The position numbers and the translations under genes are program-made. From Bacteroidaceae bacterium (GTDB taxonomy: Bacteria; Bacteroidota; Bacteroidia; Bacteroidales; Bacteroidaceae): a stretch of DNA of 64,000 nucleotides. How positions within the stretch are numbered: the first letter of the stretch is position 1; each line of letters opens with the position of its first letter. Shown piece after piece: positions 43,965 to 52,254 of the stretch. The stretch covers positions 1 to 64,000 of the forward strand of contig JAKSIV010000005.1 of the NCBI GenBank assembly GCA_024398635.1, given 5' to 3'. The notes beneath the pieces were generated by a model. It saw nothing but the letters and a program-made list of their open reading frames with translations. It was not told the origin of the DNA and searched no databases.

Positions 43965-45137
43965 ATGAAAACGACAGATATTCCCGCCGAATTTGAGAAA
44001 ATGCGCTCCCTTGAGGACGATGAGGTGCGTGATGCCGTACTCTCGTTGCTTGAGGATCCCGCTTTTGTCAAGATTGTGAAAGGCATAATCAAAGGTGTGC
44101 CTATCTGGGTTCATAAGCTCTACACCAAGCGGTTCAAGACGGTAAACAGTTTCCAGATCGGAATGATTTGCCCGTTCCTGACAAGGATCCTAAAGAAAGC
44201 CACCACCGGTTTCACGAATGATTTCTCGGCGCTGCCTGATGGACGTGAGGATTTTATCTATCTCTCAAATCACAGGGATATCGTGCTTGATTCGGCATAT
44301 CTGGATTATATACTCCTTATTCTGAGAGGTCAGAAATCGGTCGAAATAGGAATTGGCAACAATCTACTCATTCATCCCTGGATTGAGACACTTGTACGCC
44401 TGAACCGCAGTTTCGTGGTAAACCGTTCAGCCACAGCAGCCGAGCTTCTGGAATCATCAAAACAGCTTTCAAGATACATTAGGTTTATCATTGAGGAGAA
44501 AAAGAGTCCCGTATGGCTGGCTCAACGTGAAGGTCGCGCCAAGGATTCCGATGACCGCACCCAGAAGAGCGTACTCAAGATGCTGGCCATGTCCGGCCCG
44601 GATGACATGACTCTGTCGGAGAAACTGCAGTCACTGCATATCTGCCCCCTTACCATCAGTTATGAGTATGACCCTTGTGACTGGCTCAAGGCTGCCGAGT
44701 TCCAGCTAAAACGTGACAATCCCGATTACGTGAAGAGCGAACAGGCTGATCTGGACAACATGAAGACCGGCATATTCGGATTCAAGGGACATCTGCATTA
44801 TCAGGTATCGGCCCCGATAGACCAAGAGATTGCTGCACTTGACAGTTCTGTGCCCCGTAACCAGTTCCTGGACCAGGTTGCTCAGATTATTGACAGACAT
44901 ATTTTTGAAGGTTACCGTATCTATCCTTGCAACCGCATAGCATTGGATATGCTGCGCGGCGACAATGCTGAGGCCGATAAGTACACGCCCCAGCAGAAAG
45001 AGGCGTTCCAGACATATCTGGACGGACAGCTTGCAAAGATAAACATCCCCAACCCGGATTGGGATTTCTTAAGAGAGCGCATACTCACCATGTATGCAAA
45101 CCCGCTTATAAACCAAAAAAGCGCATCTGAAGTATGA
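43965..45137 (+). CDS. Putative 1-acyl-glycerol-3-phosphate acyltransferase family protein
   Basis: 390 residues, no signal peptide. The central PlsC-like block reads FIYLSNHRDIVLDSAYLDYILL (acceptor His-Asp motif, ~100), FVVNRSATAAELLESSKQLS and VWLAQREGRAKDSDDRTQKSVLKML (third block, EGRAKD). The His and following Asp are spaced H-x5-D (or H-x-D) instead of the standard H-x4-D. It probably acylates a glycerol- or lipid-type acceptor at the inner membrane; the substrate is not certain. It lies 2 bases after ddl and overlaps the NigD-like gene by 4 bases. Confidence 0.75.
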   Translation: MKTTDIPAEFEKMRSLEDDEVRDAVLSLLEDPAFVKIVKGIIKGVPIWVHKLYTKRFKTVNSFQIGMICPFLTRILKKATTGFTNDFSALPDGREDFIYLSNHRDIVLDSAYLDYILLILRGQKSVEIGIGNNLLIHPWIETLVRLNRSFVVNRSATAAELLESSKQLSRYIRFIIEEKKSPVWLAQREGRAKDSDDRTQKSVLKMLAMSGPDDMTLSEKLQSLHICPLTISYEYDPCDWLKAAEFQLKRDNPDYVKSEQADLDNMKTGIFGFKGHLHYQVSAPIDQEIAALDSSVPRNQFLDQVAQIIDRHIFEGYRIYPCNRIALDMLRGDNAEADKYTPQQKEAFQTYLDGQLAKINIPNPDWDFLRERILTMYANPLINQKSASEV

Positions 45138-45766
45138 AAAGAGTTGCATCCGTATCTTTAATCCTGGCAGCAGTCCTGATGTCTGCTTTCATCTCATGTG
45201 ACGATGACAAGGAGAAGGTTGAAACAATGTACTCCGGATTCATGACCGGACATACTGACAGTGAAGGTTACGTAACTATCCTGACCGATGACTTTGGAAC
45301 ACAGTATATGGTCAGTGAAAAATCGGACCAGCTTGAGCCTGACACCTTGTACAGGCTGGTTGCGGCAGTTGCACTTGATGAGAACAGGACCGCACGCATC
45401 CTGCAGATGGTGCCCACCATTTCATATATAGCGCCTTCAGACTCAATCATTCCTGATTCCCTGCGTGTCCAGGACCCGTTGGATGTTGTAAGTCTTTATA
45501 TAGGAGGAGGTTATTTGAATATTTATCTGGGAGTTAAGGTAGCCACTGAGGGTACACTTCACAGACTATTCTACACCCGTCTTGGAACCCCCGGTAAGGT
45601 TGCGTTTACCATTTACCACAATGCGTACGATGACAAGCCAGTGTATACCAAACACGCCTATATGTCAATCCCGCTTTACGGTTACGGACTGGCTAAAAAC
45701 GACACAGTCTTCCTGACCTGCAAAGGCTATCAGGAAGACTATGACTATAAGCTTGTATACAAGTAA
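45134..45766 (+). CDS. NigD-like lipoprotein
   Basis: 210 residues. Signal peptide with lipobox Cys (AFISCDDDKEKVE), and the acidic stretch right after Cys resembles the Bacteroidetes surface-export signal. The mature part starts with an OB-like sheet (YVTILTDDFGTQYMVSEKS, LYRLVAAVALDENRTARILQ), followed by a second beta domain (YLNIYLGVKVATEGTLHRLFY to YDYKLVYK). This resembles NigD-like proteins, first named from a bacteriocin-linked locus. Function unknown. Last gene of the operon; the ATG overlaps the acyltransferase stop by 4 bases. Confidence 0.78.
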   Translation: MKRVASVSLILAAVLMSAFISCDDDKEKVETMYSGFMTGHTDSEGYVTILTDDFGTQYMVSEKSDQLEPDTLYRLVAAVALDENRTARILQMVPTISYIAPSDSIIPDSLRVQDPLDVVSLYIGGGYLNIYLGVKVATEGTLHRLFYTRLGTPGKVAFTIYHNAYDDKPVYTKHAYMSIPLYGYGLAKNDTVFLTCKGYQEDYDYKLVYK

Positions 45767-45768
45767 TC

Positions 45769-46725
45769 TTATTTGAGACCCTCCAGGATCTTCTTGAGGA
45801 CCACTGTGGCCGATATCTCACGGTTGGCGGCCTCGGGAATGACAAGTGAGCGCGGACTCTCTATCACATCATCGGTTACAATCATATTACGACGTACAGG
45901 CAGACAATGCATAAAGAACGCATTGTCAGTGACTGCCATCTGACGATCGCTGATGGTCCAGCTGCGGTCCTTGCTAAGGACCTCACCGTAGTGTTCGGGG
46001 CTGGCGCAAGACCAGTTCTTGCCGTAGATGAAGTGCGCTCCCTCAAAGGCTTTCATCTGATCATACTCAATCGTGGCTCCGGCAGTGAACTTGGGATCAA
46101 GCTCATAACCATGGGGATGTGTAATGACCACATCATAGCCGGCGGCCACCATCCACTGTGCGAATGAGTTTGGAACAGCCTGCGGCAGAGCCTTGGGATG
46201 CGGAGCCCAGCTCATGACAACCTTGGGACGCTCCACTGTCTTGTGCTCCTCGATAGTGATCCAGTCAGCAAAGCTCTGGAGCGGATGTCCGGTTGCGGCC
46301 TCCATTAAGAATACAGGGCGGTCTGAGTACTGTATGAACTGGTTGAGTATTTTTTCCTGATAATCATCCTCACGACTCTCAAAACGGGCGAATGAGCGTA
46401 CGCCGATAACATCGCAATAGCAACCCATTACAGGGATGGCCTCAAGCAGATGCTCTGACTTGTCACCGTCCATGATTACACCGCGCTCGGTCTCCAGTTT
46501 CCAGGCACCCTGATTCACATCCAGGACAATCACGTTCATGCCCAGGTTAAGTGCGGCCTTCTGTGTGCTCAGACGGGTACGCAGGCTGGAGTTGAAGAAC
46601 ACCATAAGCAGGGTTTTGTTACGGCCCAGCTCTACATATTTGAAACGGTCTCTCTTTATCTCAAGGGCCTCCTGTAATGCCTGATGCAGATCGCCCAGAT
46701 CCTTAACGCAAGTAAAATGTCTCAT
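45769..46725 (-). CDS. argF': N-succinylornithine carbamoyltransferase
   Basis: Carbamoylates N-succinyl-L-ornithine in the Bacteroidetes arginine pathway. 318 residues from the ATG at 46725 (MRHFTCVKDLGDL); an upstream start in the proA end is not needed. Carbamoyl-phosphate loop FFNSSLRTRLSTQKAALNLG, and the divergent 80s loop with WKLETERGVIMDGDKSEHLLEA. HCLPVRRN replaces the ornithine enzyme HCLP loop. By my recollection of the B. fragilis enzyme, residue 90 (Pro there, Glu in the acetylornithine enzyme) decides substrate; here it is Ser90. Five bases after proA. Confidence 0.92.
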   Translation of the reverse strand: MRHFTCVKDLGDLHQALQEALEIKRDRFKYVELGRNKTLLMVFFNSSLRTRLSTQKAALNLGMNVIVLDVNQGAWKLETERGVIMDGDKSEHLLEAIPVMGCYCDVIGVRSFARFESREDDYQEKILNQFIQYSDRPVFLMEAATGHPLQSFADWITIEEHKTVERPKVVMSWAPHPKALPQAVPNSFAQWMVAAGYDVVITHPHGYELDPKFTAGATIEYDQMKAFEGAHFIYGKNWSCASPEHYGEVLSKDRSWTISDRQMAVTDNAFFMHCLPVRRNMIVTDDVIESPRSLVIPEAANREISATVVLKKILEGLK

Positions 46726-46729
46726 CGTT

Positions 46730-47974
46730 TTATTGTCTTGTCTGGCCGTCACCGTTGATCAGCCATTTGTAAGTTGTAATCTCTTCAAGTCCCATAGGAC
46801 CGCGGGCATGCATCTTCTGGGTACTGATGCCTATCTCGGCTCCAAGTCCGAACTGTGCACCGTCAGTGAATGCGGTCGATACGTTCACATATACGCAAGC
46901 GGCATCGGTGAGTTGTTGGAACAGACGTCCATGCTCTGCGTTCTCCGTAACGATGCACTCACTGTGATGTGAAGTATAATGGCGTATATGCATAAGAGCC
47001 TCCTCAAACGAACCGACAGTCTTTATTGACATACGGTAAGCCAGGAACTCCTTGCCGAAACTATCGGCCGTAGCGTGTTCCAGCAACTCTGCGGGATACT
47101 TGCCCTCAAGTGCTGCGTATGCCTTGTCATCGGCCTCGATGACTACGTTCTTGGCAGCCATACGTATGCAGAGTTCAGACAGGTCCTGCAGACGGTCTGC
47201 ATGTATAACCAGAGAATCCAGCGCATTGCATACGCTCACACGGCGGGTTTTGGAGTTGAATATGATATCGGCGCCCTTCTTAAGGTCACCCTCCTTGTCA
47301 AAATATGTGTGGCATACACCTGCACCTGTCTCGATTACAGGTACCTGAGCCTGCTCACGGACTGACTTGATAAGACGTGCACTGCCACGCGGAATAAGCA
47401 GATCTATCAGACCCACAGCTTTCATAAGCTCTGCGGCAGCCTCATGACCGGCAGGAAGGAGTTCAACCACATGGGGGTCTATGCCCTTCTGCTCCAGTAC
47501 ACGGTGTATCAGGTCAACTATGGCGCAGTTGGAGTCATATGCGTCACTGCCACCTTTCAGAGCACATGCATTACGTGATTTGAAGCAGAGTGAGAATACG
47601 TCAAAACTTACGTTCGGGCGGGCCTCATATATGACGCCGATGACACCGAACGGAACACGTACACGGGTCAATCTCATACCGTTGGGGCGGACACGCTCGT
47701 CGATGACCTTTCCTACCGGACTCTCCAACTCGGCAACATGGCGCATATCGGATGCTATGCCCTTGAGGCGCTCCTCGGTAAGAAGGAGGCGGTCATAAAC
47801 AGGATTGCTGCGGTCCATGCGGGCCAGGTCCTTGGTGTTGGCCTCAAGCAGGACGGCTGCATTGCTCTCAATGGCATCGGCCAACGTGAGCAGCAGGTCA
47901 TTTATCTGATTCTCCTCCAATACGGGAAGAGAGTATGATGCATCTTTAAGGAGTTGTAGGGTATTCTCAATCAT
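46730..47974 (-). CDS. proA: Gamma-glutamyl phosphate reductase
   Basis: NADPH-dependent second step of proline synthesis. 414 residues from the ATG at 47974 ([13 protein letters not shown]). An aldehyde-dehydrogenase-like fold with [62 protein letters not shown] and the catalytic Cys in [31 protein letters not shown] ends the protein. It starts 2 bases after the proB stop, so coupling is likely. Confidence 0.96.
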   Translation of the reverse strand: MIENTLQLLKDASYSLPVLEENQINDLLLTLADAIESNAAVLLEANTKDLARMDRSNPVYDRLLLTEERLKGIASDMRHVAELESPVGKVIDERVRPNGMRLTRVRVPFGVIGVIYEARPNVSFDVFSLCFKSRNACALKGGSDAYDSNCAIVDLIHRVLEQKGIDPHVVELLPAGHEAAAELMKAVGLIDLLIPRGSARLIKSVREQAQVPVIETGAGVCHTYFDKEGDLKKGADIIFNSKTRRVSVCNALDSLVIHADRLQDLSELCIRMAAKNVVIEADDKAYAALEGKYPAELLEHATADSFGKEFLAYRMSIKTVGSFEEALMHIRHYTSHHSECIVTENAEHGRLFQQLTDAACVYVNVSTAFTDGAQFGLGAEIGISTQKMHARGPMGLEEITTYKWLINGDGQTRQ

Positions 47975-47976
47975 GG

Positions 47977-48756
47977 TTACTTTTTTGAAGCATGGAAACG
48001 GGTGCAACGGGCATTCTCAGGATCGGAAAGGACCTCAATGAGCACATCGGGACGGCGGCCGTTGGCAATGCGGACCTCAATACCATCGGCGGCAACACCC
48101 AGGGCGGTCTTCATCTTGGTCATCATTCCACCGCGTCCGTACTTGGACTTGGTACCGCTTACGCAGGCTGAGTAGTCATCATCGGGATATACATCATGGA
48201 TGAGTTCCGATCCGGGCTCATCGGGGTTACCGGTAAACACGCCATCCACGTTACTCAGGATTACCAGAATCTCGGCCTTCATCATACGGGCCACCAGACC
48301 TGAAAGCTCGTCATTATCGGTGAACATCAGCTCCTCGACCGATACGGTATCATTCTCATTGATTACGGGAACCACACCGTTATCGAGCATGGCCGTCATA
48401 CAACGCATCTGGTTGGCGTGCAGGGTCTCATTGATGAAGTTCTCCTTTGTAGTCAGTATCTGACCTACCGTTATTCCGTACTCCTGAAACAGGTCATAGT
48501 AATGCTCTATAAGCTTGGCCTGACCGACAGCTGCAAAAAGCTGACGTCCGGTCACGCTCTCATCCTTAAGATTGGGGAGTGCACCCCTGCCCGATGCCAC
48601 GGCACCTGATGAAATAAGCAATACCTCTATACCCCTGTGGCGCAGTTCGGCAATCTGGTCAACCAGAGCCGCCATACGCGATATATCCAGACGACCGTCG
48701 GGACGTGTAAGCACATTGCTGCCTACCTTGACAGCAATACGTTTAGGCTGTTTCAT
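47977..48756 (-). CDS. proB: Glutamate 5-kinase lacking the PUA domain
   Basis: First step of proline synthesis, feedback-inhibited in most bacteria. 259 residues: an amino-acid kinase domain with [70 protein letters not shown] and [12 protein letters not shown]. The protein ends at [12 protein letters not shown], just where the PUA domain of ~367-residue E. coli ProB would begin. The stop is natural, followed at once by proA. It overlaps the upstream DUF2007 gene by 4 bases. Confidence 0.95.
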   Translation of the reverse strand: MKQPKRIAVKVGSNVLTRPDGRLDISRMAALVDQIAELRHRGIEVLLISSGAVASGRGALPNLKDESVTGRQLFAAVGQAKLIEHYYDLFQEYGITVGQILTTKENFINETLHANQMRCMTAMLDNGVVPVINENDTVSVEELMFTDNDELSGLVARMMKAEILVILSNVDGVFTGNPDEPGSELIHDVYPDDDYSACVSGTKSKYGRGGMMTKMKTALGVAADGIEVRIANGRRPDVLIEVLSDPENARCTRFHASKK

Positions 48757-48971
48757 TGTTCCTGAAGTAGTTGTTCGGCACGCTCCCTATCCTGCGGATT
48801 CACAAGGACTCCAAACGCACCGGCCATTGCGGTATATGTTGAGAAAATAGCACTCATAGTATTGTTCATCACCATTGCAGGTATGCCGTCAGACTCCAAA
48901 CGGGCACGAACCACCTCGGCTTCAAAAGCCTGACCTCTGAAAACACATACCAGATCCTGTTTTTCATTCAT
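48753..48971 (-). CDS. DUF2007 family small protein
   Basis: 72 residues, cytosolic. DLVCVFRGQAFEAEVVRARLESDGIPAMVMNN and GAFGVLVNPQDRERAEQLLQE fit DUF2007, a small ferredoxin-like fold labelled putative signal transducer. Its stop overlaps the proB start by 4 bases (ATGA), so it is the first gene of the proBA-argF' operon. Function unknown. A TAACTTTG box at 49002-49009 on the minus strand may be its -7 element, with no clear -33. Confidence 0.82.
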   Translation of the reverse strand: MNEKQDLVCVFRGQAFEAEVVRARLESDGIPAMVMNNTMSAIFSTYTAMAGAFGVLVNPQDRERAEQLLQEQ

Positions 48972-49021
48972 AGCAACGAGTGTTTAACTATTGTGAACTC
49001 GCAAAGTTAATGATTTTTCCA

Positions 49022-49029
49022 TACCTTTG
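49022..49029 (+). promoter_or_regulatory. -7 box close to the first MORN gene start
   Basis: TACCTTTG ends 7 bases before the ATG at 49037, implying a leader of only about 4 bases. A convincing -33 TTG is missing. A minus-strand TAACTTTG at 49002-49009 lies just beside it, so the two divergent genes share this 65-base region. Confidence 0.4.
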
Positions 49030-49036
49030 AGCCGAT

Positions 49037-50176
49037 ATGTCATTCAAACGCACAGTTATACTCTCAATATTGTCTGTAAGCGCCCTTGTAGCACAAGCTT
49101 CGACAGCAAACGACTCTATCCCGGCAGATACAATCCGGTTTGATGACGGCGCCTGGTATTGCGGCGAGATAGCCGATTCTATGTTCAACGGCTATGGCAA
49201 GATGTTTTATGCCGATGGCACAATCTATCAGGGAGAATGGAAAGACGGCCTCTGGGACGGCAATGGAGAGATCTTATATCCCGACGGTGACTCATACAAC
49301 GGAGAGTTCCGCGAACACGAGTTCAGCGGATACGGAACATATATCTATTCAGACGGCACCAGGTATGAAGGTGACTGGGAATACGGCATGTTCAATGGAA
49401 ACGGCACCATGACCTACGCCAACGGAAGCCTCTATGCAGGCGAGTGGAAAGATGACAGAAAAGACGGGATAGGCGTATTGTACGATTCGTCAACAGGCGC
49501 CCTGCTTAAGGGATATTTCAGGAACGACGTATTCATAGGGTCACAGGAAACCCAGGCTGACAACTGGAGTCATCTTGAGCAAAACATCAACGAGGAGTGG
49601 AATCCTTACCTGTACAGACAGCAACGACCGGACTCATGCTGGCATTTCAAGGGTGATGCATACGTATGCCTGTCATACGGGACAAAACAGTATTGTTCCA
49701 TCCATGCAGACTTCTTCTCCTCCAAACGGTTCTTTGCAGGATTTGCCATCGGATTCAATACCATAAACCACAAAATAGGTGAAGTATCCGTTTCCTACGA
49801 TGATGAAACCGGTGAAAAGACAACCCTGATTGGTTGGGACTGGTATCCCGACGAGATCATGACTGAAAAGACCTATACCATGATCAAGTTTTCCGGTGAG
49901 TGCGGAGTAAGCTGGGGCTGGTTCTCATTAGGTGCAGCCGCAGGCCTGGGAATTCAGAATACCGTACGCAACTGCCGCAGTCTAGCCCACAACGACAGCT
50001 ATTATGCTGCGAATACACTTTATTACCGCGAAAAGGTAACCGGTGCAAAAATAACATATGACATATTTTCTGATTTTATCCTTAGCCGCAACATTCCATA
50101 TCTGCATTCATTCTCAATGCGCACCGGTTACAGCAACATTGACGGGCTGTATATAGGTGCAGGAATAATCTTCTGA
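49037..50176 (+). CDS. MORN-repeat protein with predicted outer-membrane barrel tail (first of a pair)
   Basis: 379 residues. Signal peptide (VILSILSVSALVAQAS). Five MORN repeats at ~residues 35-150: YCGEIADSMFNGYGKMFYADG, YQGEWKDGLWDGNGEILYPDG (first 20 residues typical), YNGEFREHEFSGYGTYIYSDG, YEGDWEYGMFNGNGTMTYANG and YAGEWKDDRKDGIGVLYD (key residues G-E-W-x-x-G and G-x-G). A linker follows, then ~200 residues with alternating polar/hydrophobic strands, ending in DGLYIGAGIIF. The final aromatic residue is typical of outer-membrane barrels. I infer a periplasmic MORN sheet tethered to a small barrel. Function unknown; paralogue directly downstream. Confidence 0.8.
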   Translation: MSFKRTVILSILSVSALVAQASTANDSIPADTIRFDDGAWYCGEIADSMFNGYGKMFYADGTIYQGEWKDGLWDGNGEILYPDGDSYNGEFREHEFSGYGTYIYSDGTRYEGDWEYGMFNGNGTMTYANGSLYAGEWKDDRKDGIGVLYDSSTGALLKGYFRNDVFIGSQETQADNWSHLEQNINEEWNPYLYRQQRPDSCWHFKGDAYVCLSYGTKQYCSIHADFFSSKRFFAGFAIGFNTINHKIGEVSVSYDDETGEKTTLIGWDWYPDEIMTEKTYTMIKFSGECGVSWGWFSLGAAAGLGIQNTVRNCRSLAHNDSYYAANTLYYREKVTGAKITYDIFSDFILSRNIPYLHSFSMRTGYSNIDGLYIGAGIIF

Positions 50177-50177
50177 T

Positions 50178-50208
50178 TTTGTTCCTATTCCTAAAAACCT
50201 TACCTTCG
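50178..50208 (+). promoter_or_regulatory. Promoter of the second MORN gene
   Basis: TTTG (50178-50181), 19-base spacer, TACCTTCG (50201-50208), and only 5 bases to the ATG at 50214. The transcript should have 0-2 leader bases. Confidence 0.6.
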
Positions 50209-50213
50209 CATAT

Positions 50214-51311
50214 ATGCCGTTCCGCAAGTTTACAGTCCTTTTTGCCGCCCTGCTTGCCTGCCTTTCGGCCGCAGCCGGCTCTCTCAACGACAGCGTTAGC
50301 ATAGACACCCTGTTGTTGGATGACGGCACGTTGTACAGAGGACGGATTCGTGACTCGGTATTCAACGGGCAAGGAACATGCATCTATGCCGACGGAACCG
50401 TTTATGAAGGTGAATGGAAAGACGGTCTTTGGAATGGCAAAGGCACTGTAATATATCCCGATGGAGATATCTACAACGGAACATTCCGTAATCACATCAA
50501 AGAGGGTAAAGGCACATATACATACCACAGCGGTGCCCGTTACAACGGAGAATGGAAGGATGACAAATTCAACGGCAAGGGCAAGCTCTATTTTGCAGAC
50601 GGAGGAATGTATGACGGTGCATGGAAAGATGACATGAAACACGGCTATGGTACGCTGATAACATATGACGGAAAGGCTATCATAGGCTATTTCTACAGAG
50701 ACGAGTATCTGGGCATGCCTGAAAACACAGAGATTGACAGCGACAGCACCATGACCGACGAACTTATAAAATGGGGCTTCAGACAGGAAGATCCGCAGGC
50801 ACGTCTTGAAGTACAGATAGGTGCATCTTACGGATCCAAAGGAATGCTCACTTTCAGCCTGCTGTTCAACTACACAGGCCACGCCTATTACGGAACATCA
50901 ATAGGATTCAATATTGAGCCACCCACCAGAGGCACTGCTACAGGAGGGATAGGATTCCTGACATATACAGACGATATACACTTTAAGGGCGATTTCATTT
51001 CTTTACAATACCTGATTGACGCCGGATACTCTTTCGGCAAAAAGAAATTCTCAATAGGCGGCGCACTCGGAGTAGGTATCAGAAGCGCGTATATGAACTG
51101 CAAGGCAAACGGCTCGCCCGACAGATACGAGACTTATCAGTTAAACCACGGCGAAGCCTATTCACGCACAAGTACAGAAGGTCTCAATCTGGTGGGAAGA
51201 GGATATATGAGATATTCTTTCGGGAGACAAGAAAAACCCAAGGCACGCGTGTACCTTGGGTATGGTATCGCTGACGGCCTGTTTTTGGGCGCCAGTTGGT
51301 ATCTGCGTTAA
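50214..51311 (+). CDS. MORN-repeat protein with predicted outer-membrane barrel tail (second of a pair)
   Basis: 365 residues, paralogue of the gene 37 bases upstream. Signal peptide (FTVLFAALLACLSAAAG). Five MORN repeats at ~30-145, e.g. YRGRIRDSVFNGQGTCIYADG, YEGEWKDGLWNGKGTVIYPDG, YNGEWKDDKFNGKGKLYFADG (key G, W and G-x-G positions kept). The C-terminal ~180 residues have amphipathic strands (ARLEVQIGASYGSKGMLTFSL, KKKFSIGGALGVGIRS, KARVYLGYGIADGLFLGASWYLR in part), as expected for an 8-stranded barrel. Repeats are better conserved between the paralogues than the barrels. Its own promoter means it can be expressed separately. Confidence 0.8.
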   Translation: MPFRKFTVLFAALLACLSAAAGSLNDSVSIDTLLLDDGTLYRGRIRDSVFNGQGTCIYADGTVYEGEWKDGLWNGKGTVIYPDGDIYNGTFRNHIKEGKGTYTYHSGARYNGEWKDDKFNGKGKLYFADGGMYDGAWKDDMKHGYGTLITYDGKAIIGYFYRDEYLGMPENTEIDSDSTMTDELIKWGFRQEDPQARLEVQIGASYGSKGMLTFSLLFNYTGHAYYGTSIGFNIEPPTRGTATGGIGFLTYTDDIHFKGDFISLQYLIDAGYSFGKKKFSIGGALGVGIRSAYMNCKANGSPDRYETYQLNHGEAYSRTSTEGLNLVGRGYMRYSFGRQEKPKARVYLGYGIADGLFLGASWYLR

Positions 51312-51316
51312 CTGTC

Positions 51317-52216
51317 TTAGACCAGGTGACGCACCAGATCCTCCCTGTCACCGTACAGATAATCTATGACAGGAATCTCTATCATTGTATAGCAACCGGG
51401 TTTCTGAAGCATTGAAGCACGTGCTGCGCATACCAGAATCTGACCTGTAAGTGCGGGATTGTTGATTTTCATGTCAAACTCAAAGAGCTGGTTCTGAGTC
51501 TTGCCCGATACGCCCTTGCGGGTCAGGTTAACGCCGTGTCCCATATCCTTGAGAGCATCGACTGACTCCACCTGCATTACATGAGTCTCATCATTGACAA
51601 AGTATGGATCAGCCTTGATTGCAGCGGCAACATCCTCGAAGCGATAACCGTCAAGAATCTCAACATATACCATACGACGGTGAATGCCTGTGCCAACCGG
51701 AATCGTCATGGAAAGAGCAGCCTTTACACCTGGAACAGCCTTGACTGCGACAGAGTGACCCATTGACATTCCAGGACCGAAGTTGGTGTAGCTTACGCCC
51801 TTGGGAGCCATAGCCTGCATCAGTGCACGAACGATTGAATCTGTGCCCGGATCCCATCCAGCGGATATTATAGCCACCTTTCCGGCCTCTGCGGCAACCT
51901 GCATAAGACGCTTACGGGTCTCGGGGATAAGGGTATGAATGTCAAAACTGTCAACAGTATTTATACCCAGCGGAAGAATCTCTTTGGCGTACTCTTCTGT
52001 CTTACGTGAAGGAACGCAGAGAATAGCTACATCCGGCTTTGGAAGTTCGAAAATATTCTTTACAATTTTATAACCTGCAAGTTCTTTGGGGGCATCTGCA
52101 CCACCGTTACGGCGCACAATTCCCGACACCTCGAAATCAGGTGCTGTCTCAAGTGCCTCAAGCACATACTTGCCGATGTTTCCATAGCCTACAATCGCTG
52201 CTTTTATCTTTTCCAT
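51317..52216 (-). CDS. ddh: meso-Diaminopimelate D-dehydrogenase
   Basis: One-step reductive amination of tetrahydrodipicolinate to meso-DAP, bypassing the succinylase/acetylase route to lysine and peptidoglycan. 299 residues. N-terminal Rossmann motif AAIVGYGNIGKYVLEAL, CVPSRKTEEYA, NTVDSFDIH, SAGWDPGTDSIVRALM, FGPGMSMGHSVAVKAVPGVKAALSMT (in part) and the substrate-region TRKGVSGKTQNQLFEFDMKINNPALT (in part). Full length. Uses the product of asd and dapA/dapB. A terminator-like hairpin lies 39 bases upstream of its ATG (see findings). Confidence 0.95.
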   Translation of the reverse strand: MEKIKAAIVGYGNIGKYVLEALETAPDFEVSGIVRRNGGADAPKELAGYKIVKNIFELPKPDVAILCVPSRKTEEYAKEILPLGINTVDSFDIHTLIPETRKRLMQVAAEAGKVAIISAGWDPGTDSIVRALMQAMAPKGVSYTNFGPGMSMGHSVAVKAVPGVKAALSMTIPVGTGIHRRMVYVEILDGYRFEDVAAAIKADPYFVNDETHVMQVESVDALKDMGHGVNLTRKGVSGKTQNQLFEFDMKINNPALTGQILVCAARASMLQKPGCYTMIEIPVIDYLYGDREDLVRHLV

Positions 52217-52254
52217 AGCTCAATGTTGTTTGGTTTCCGGGGTGCGAAGTTATG

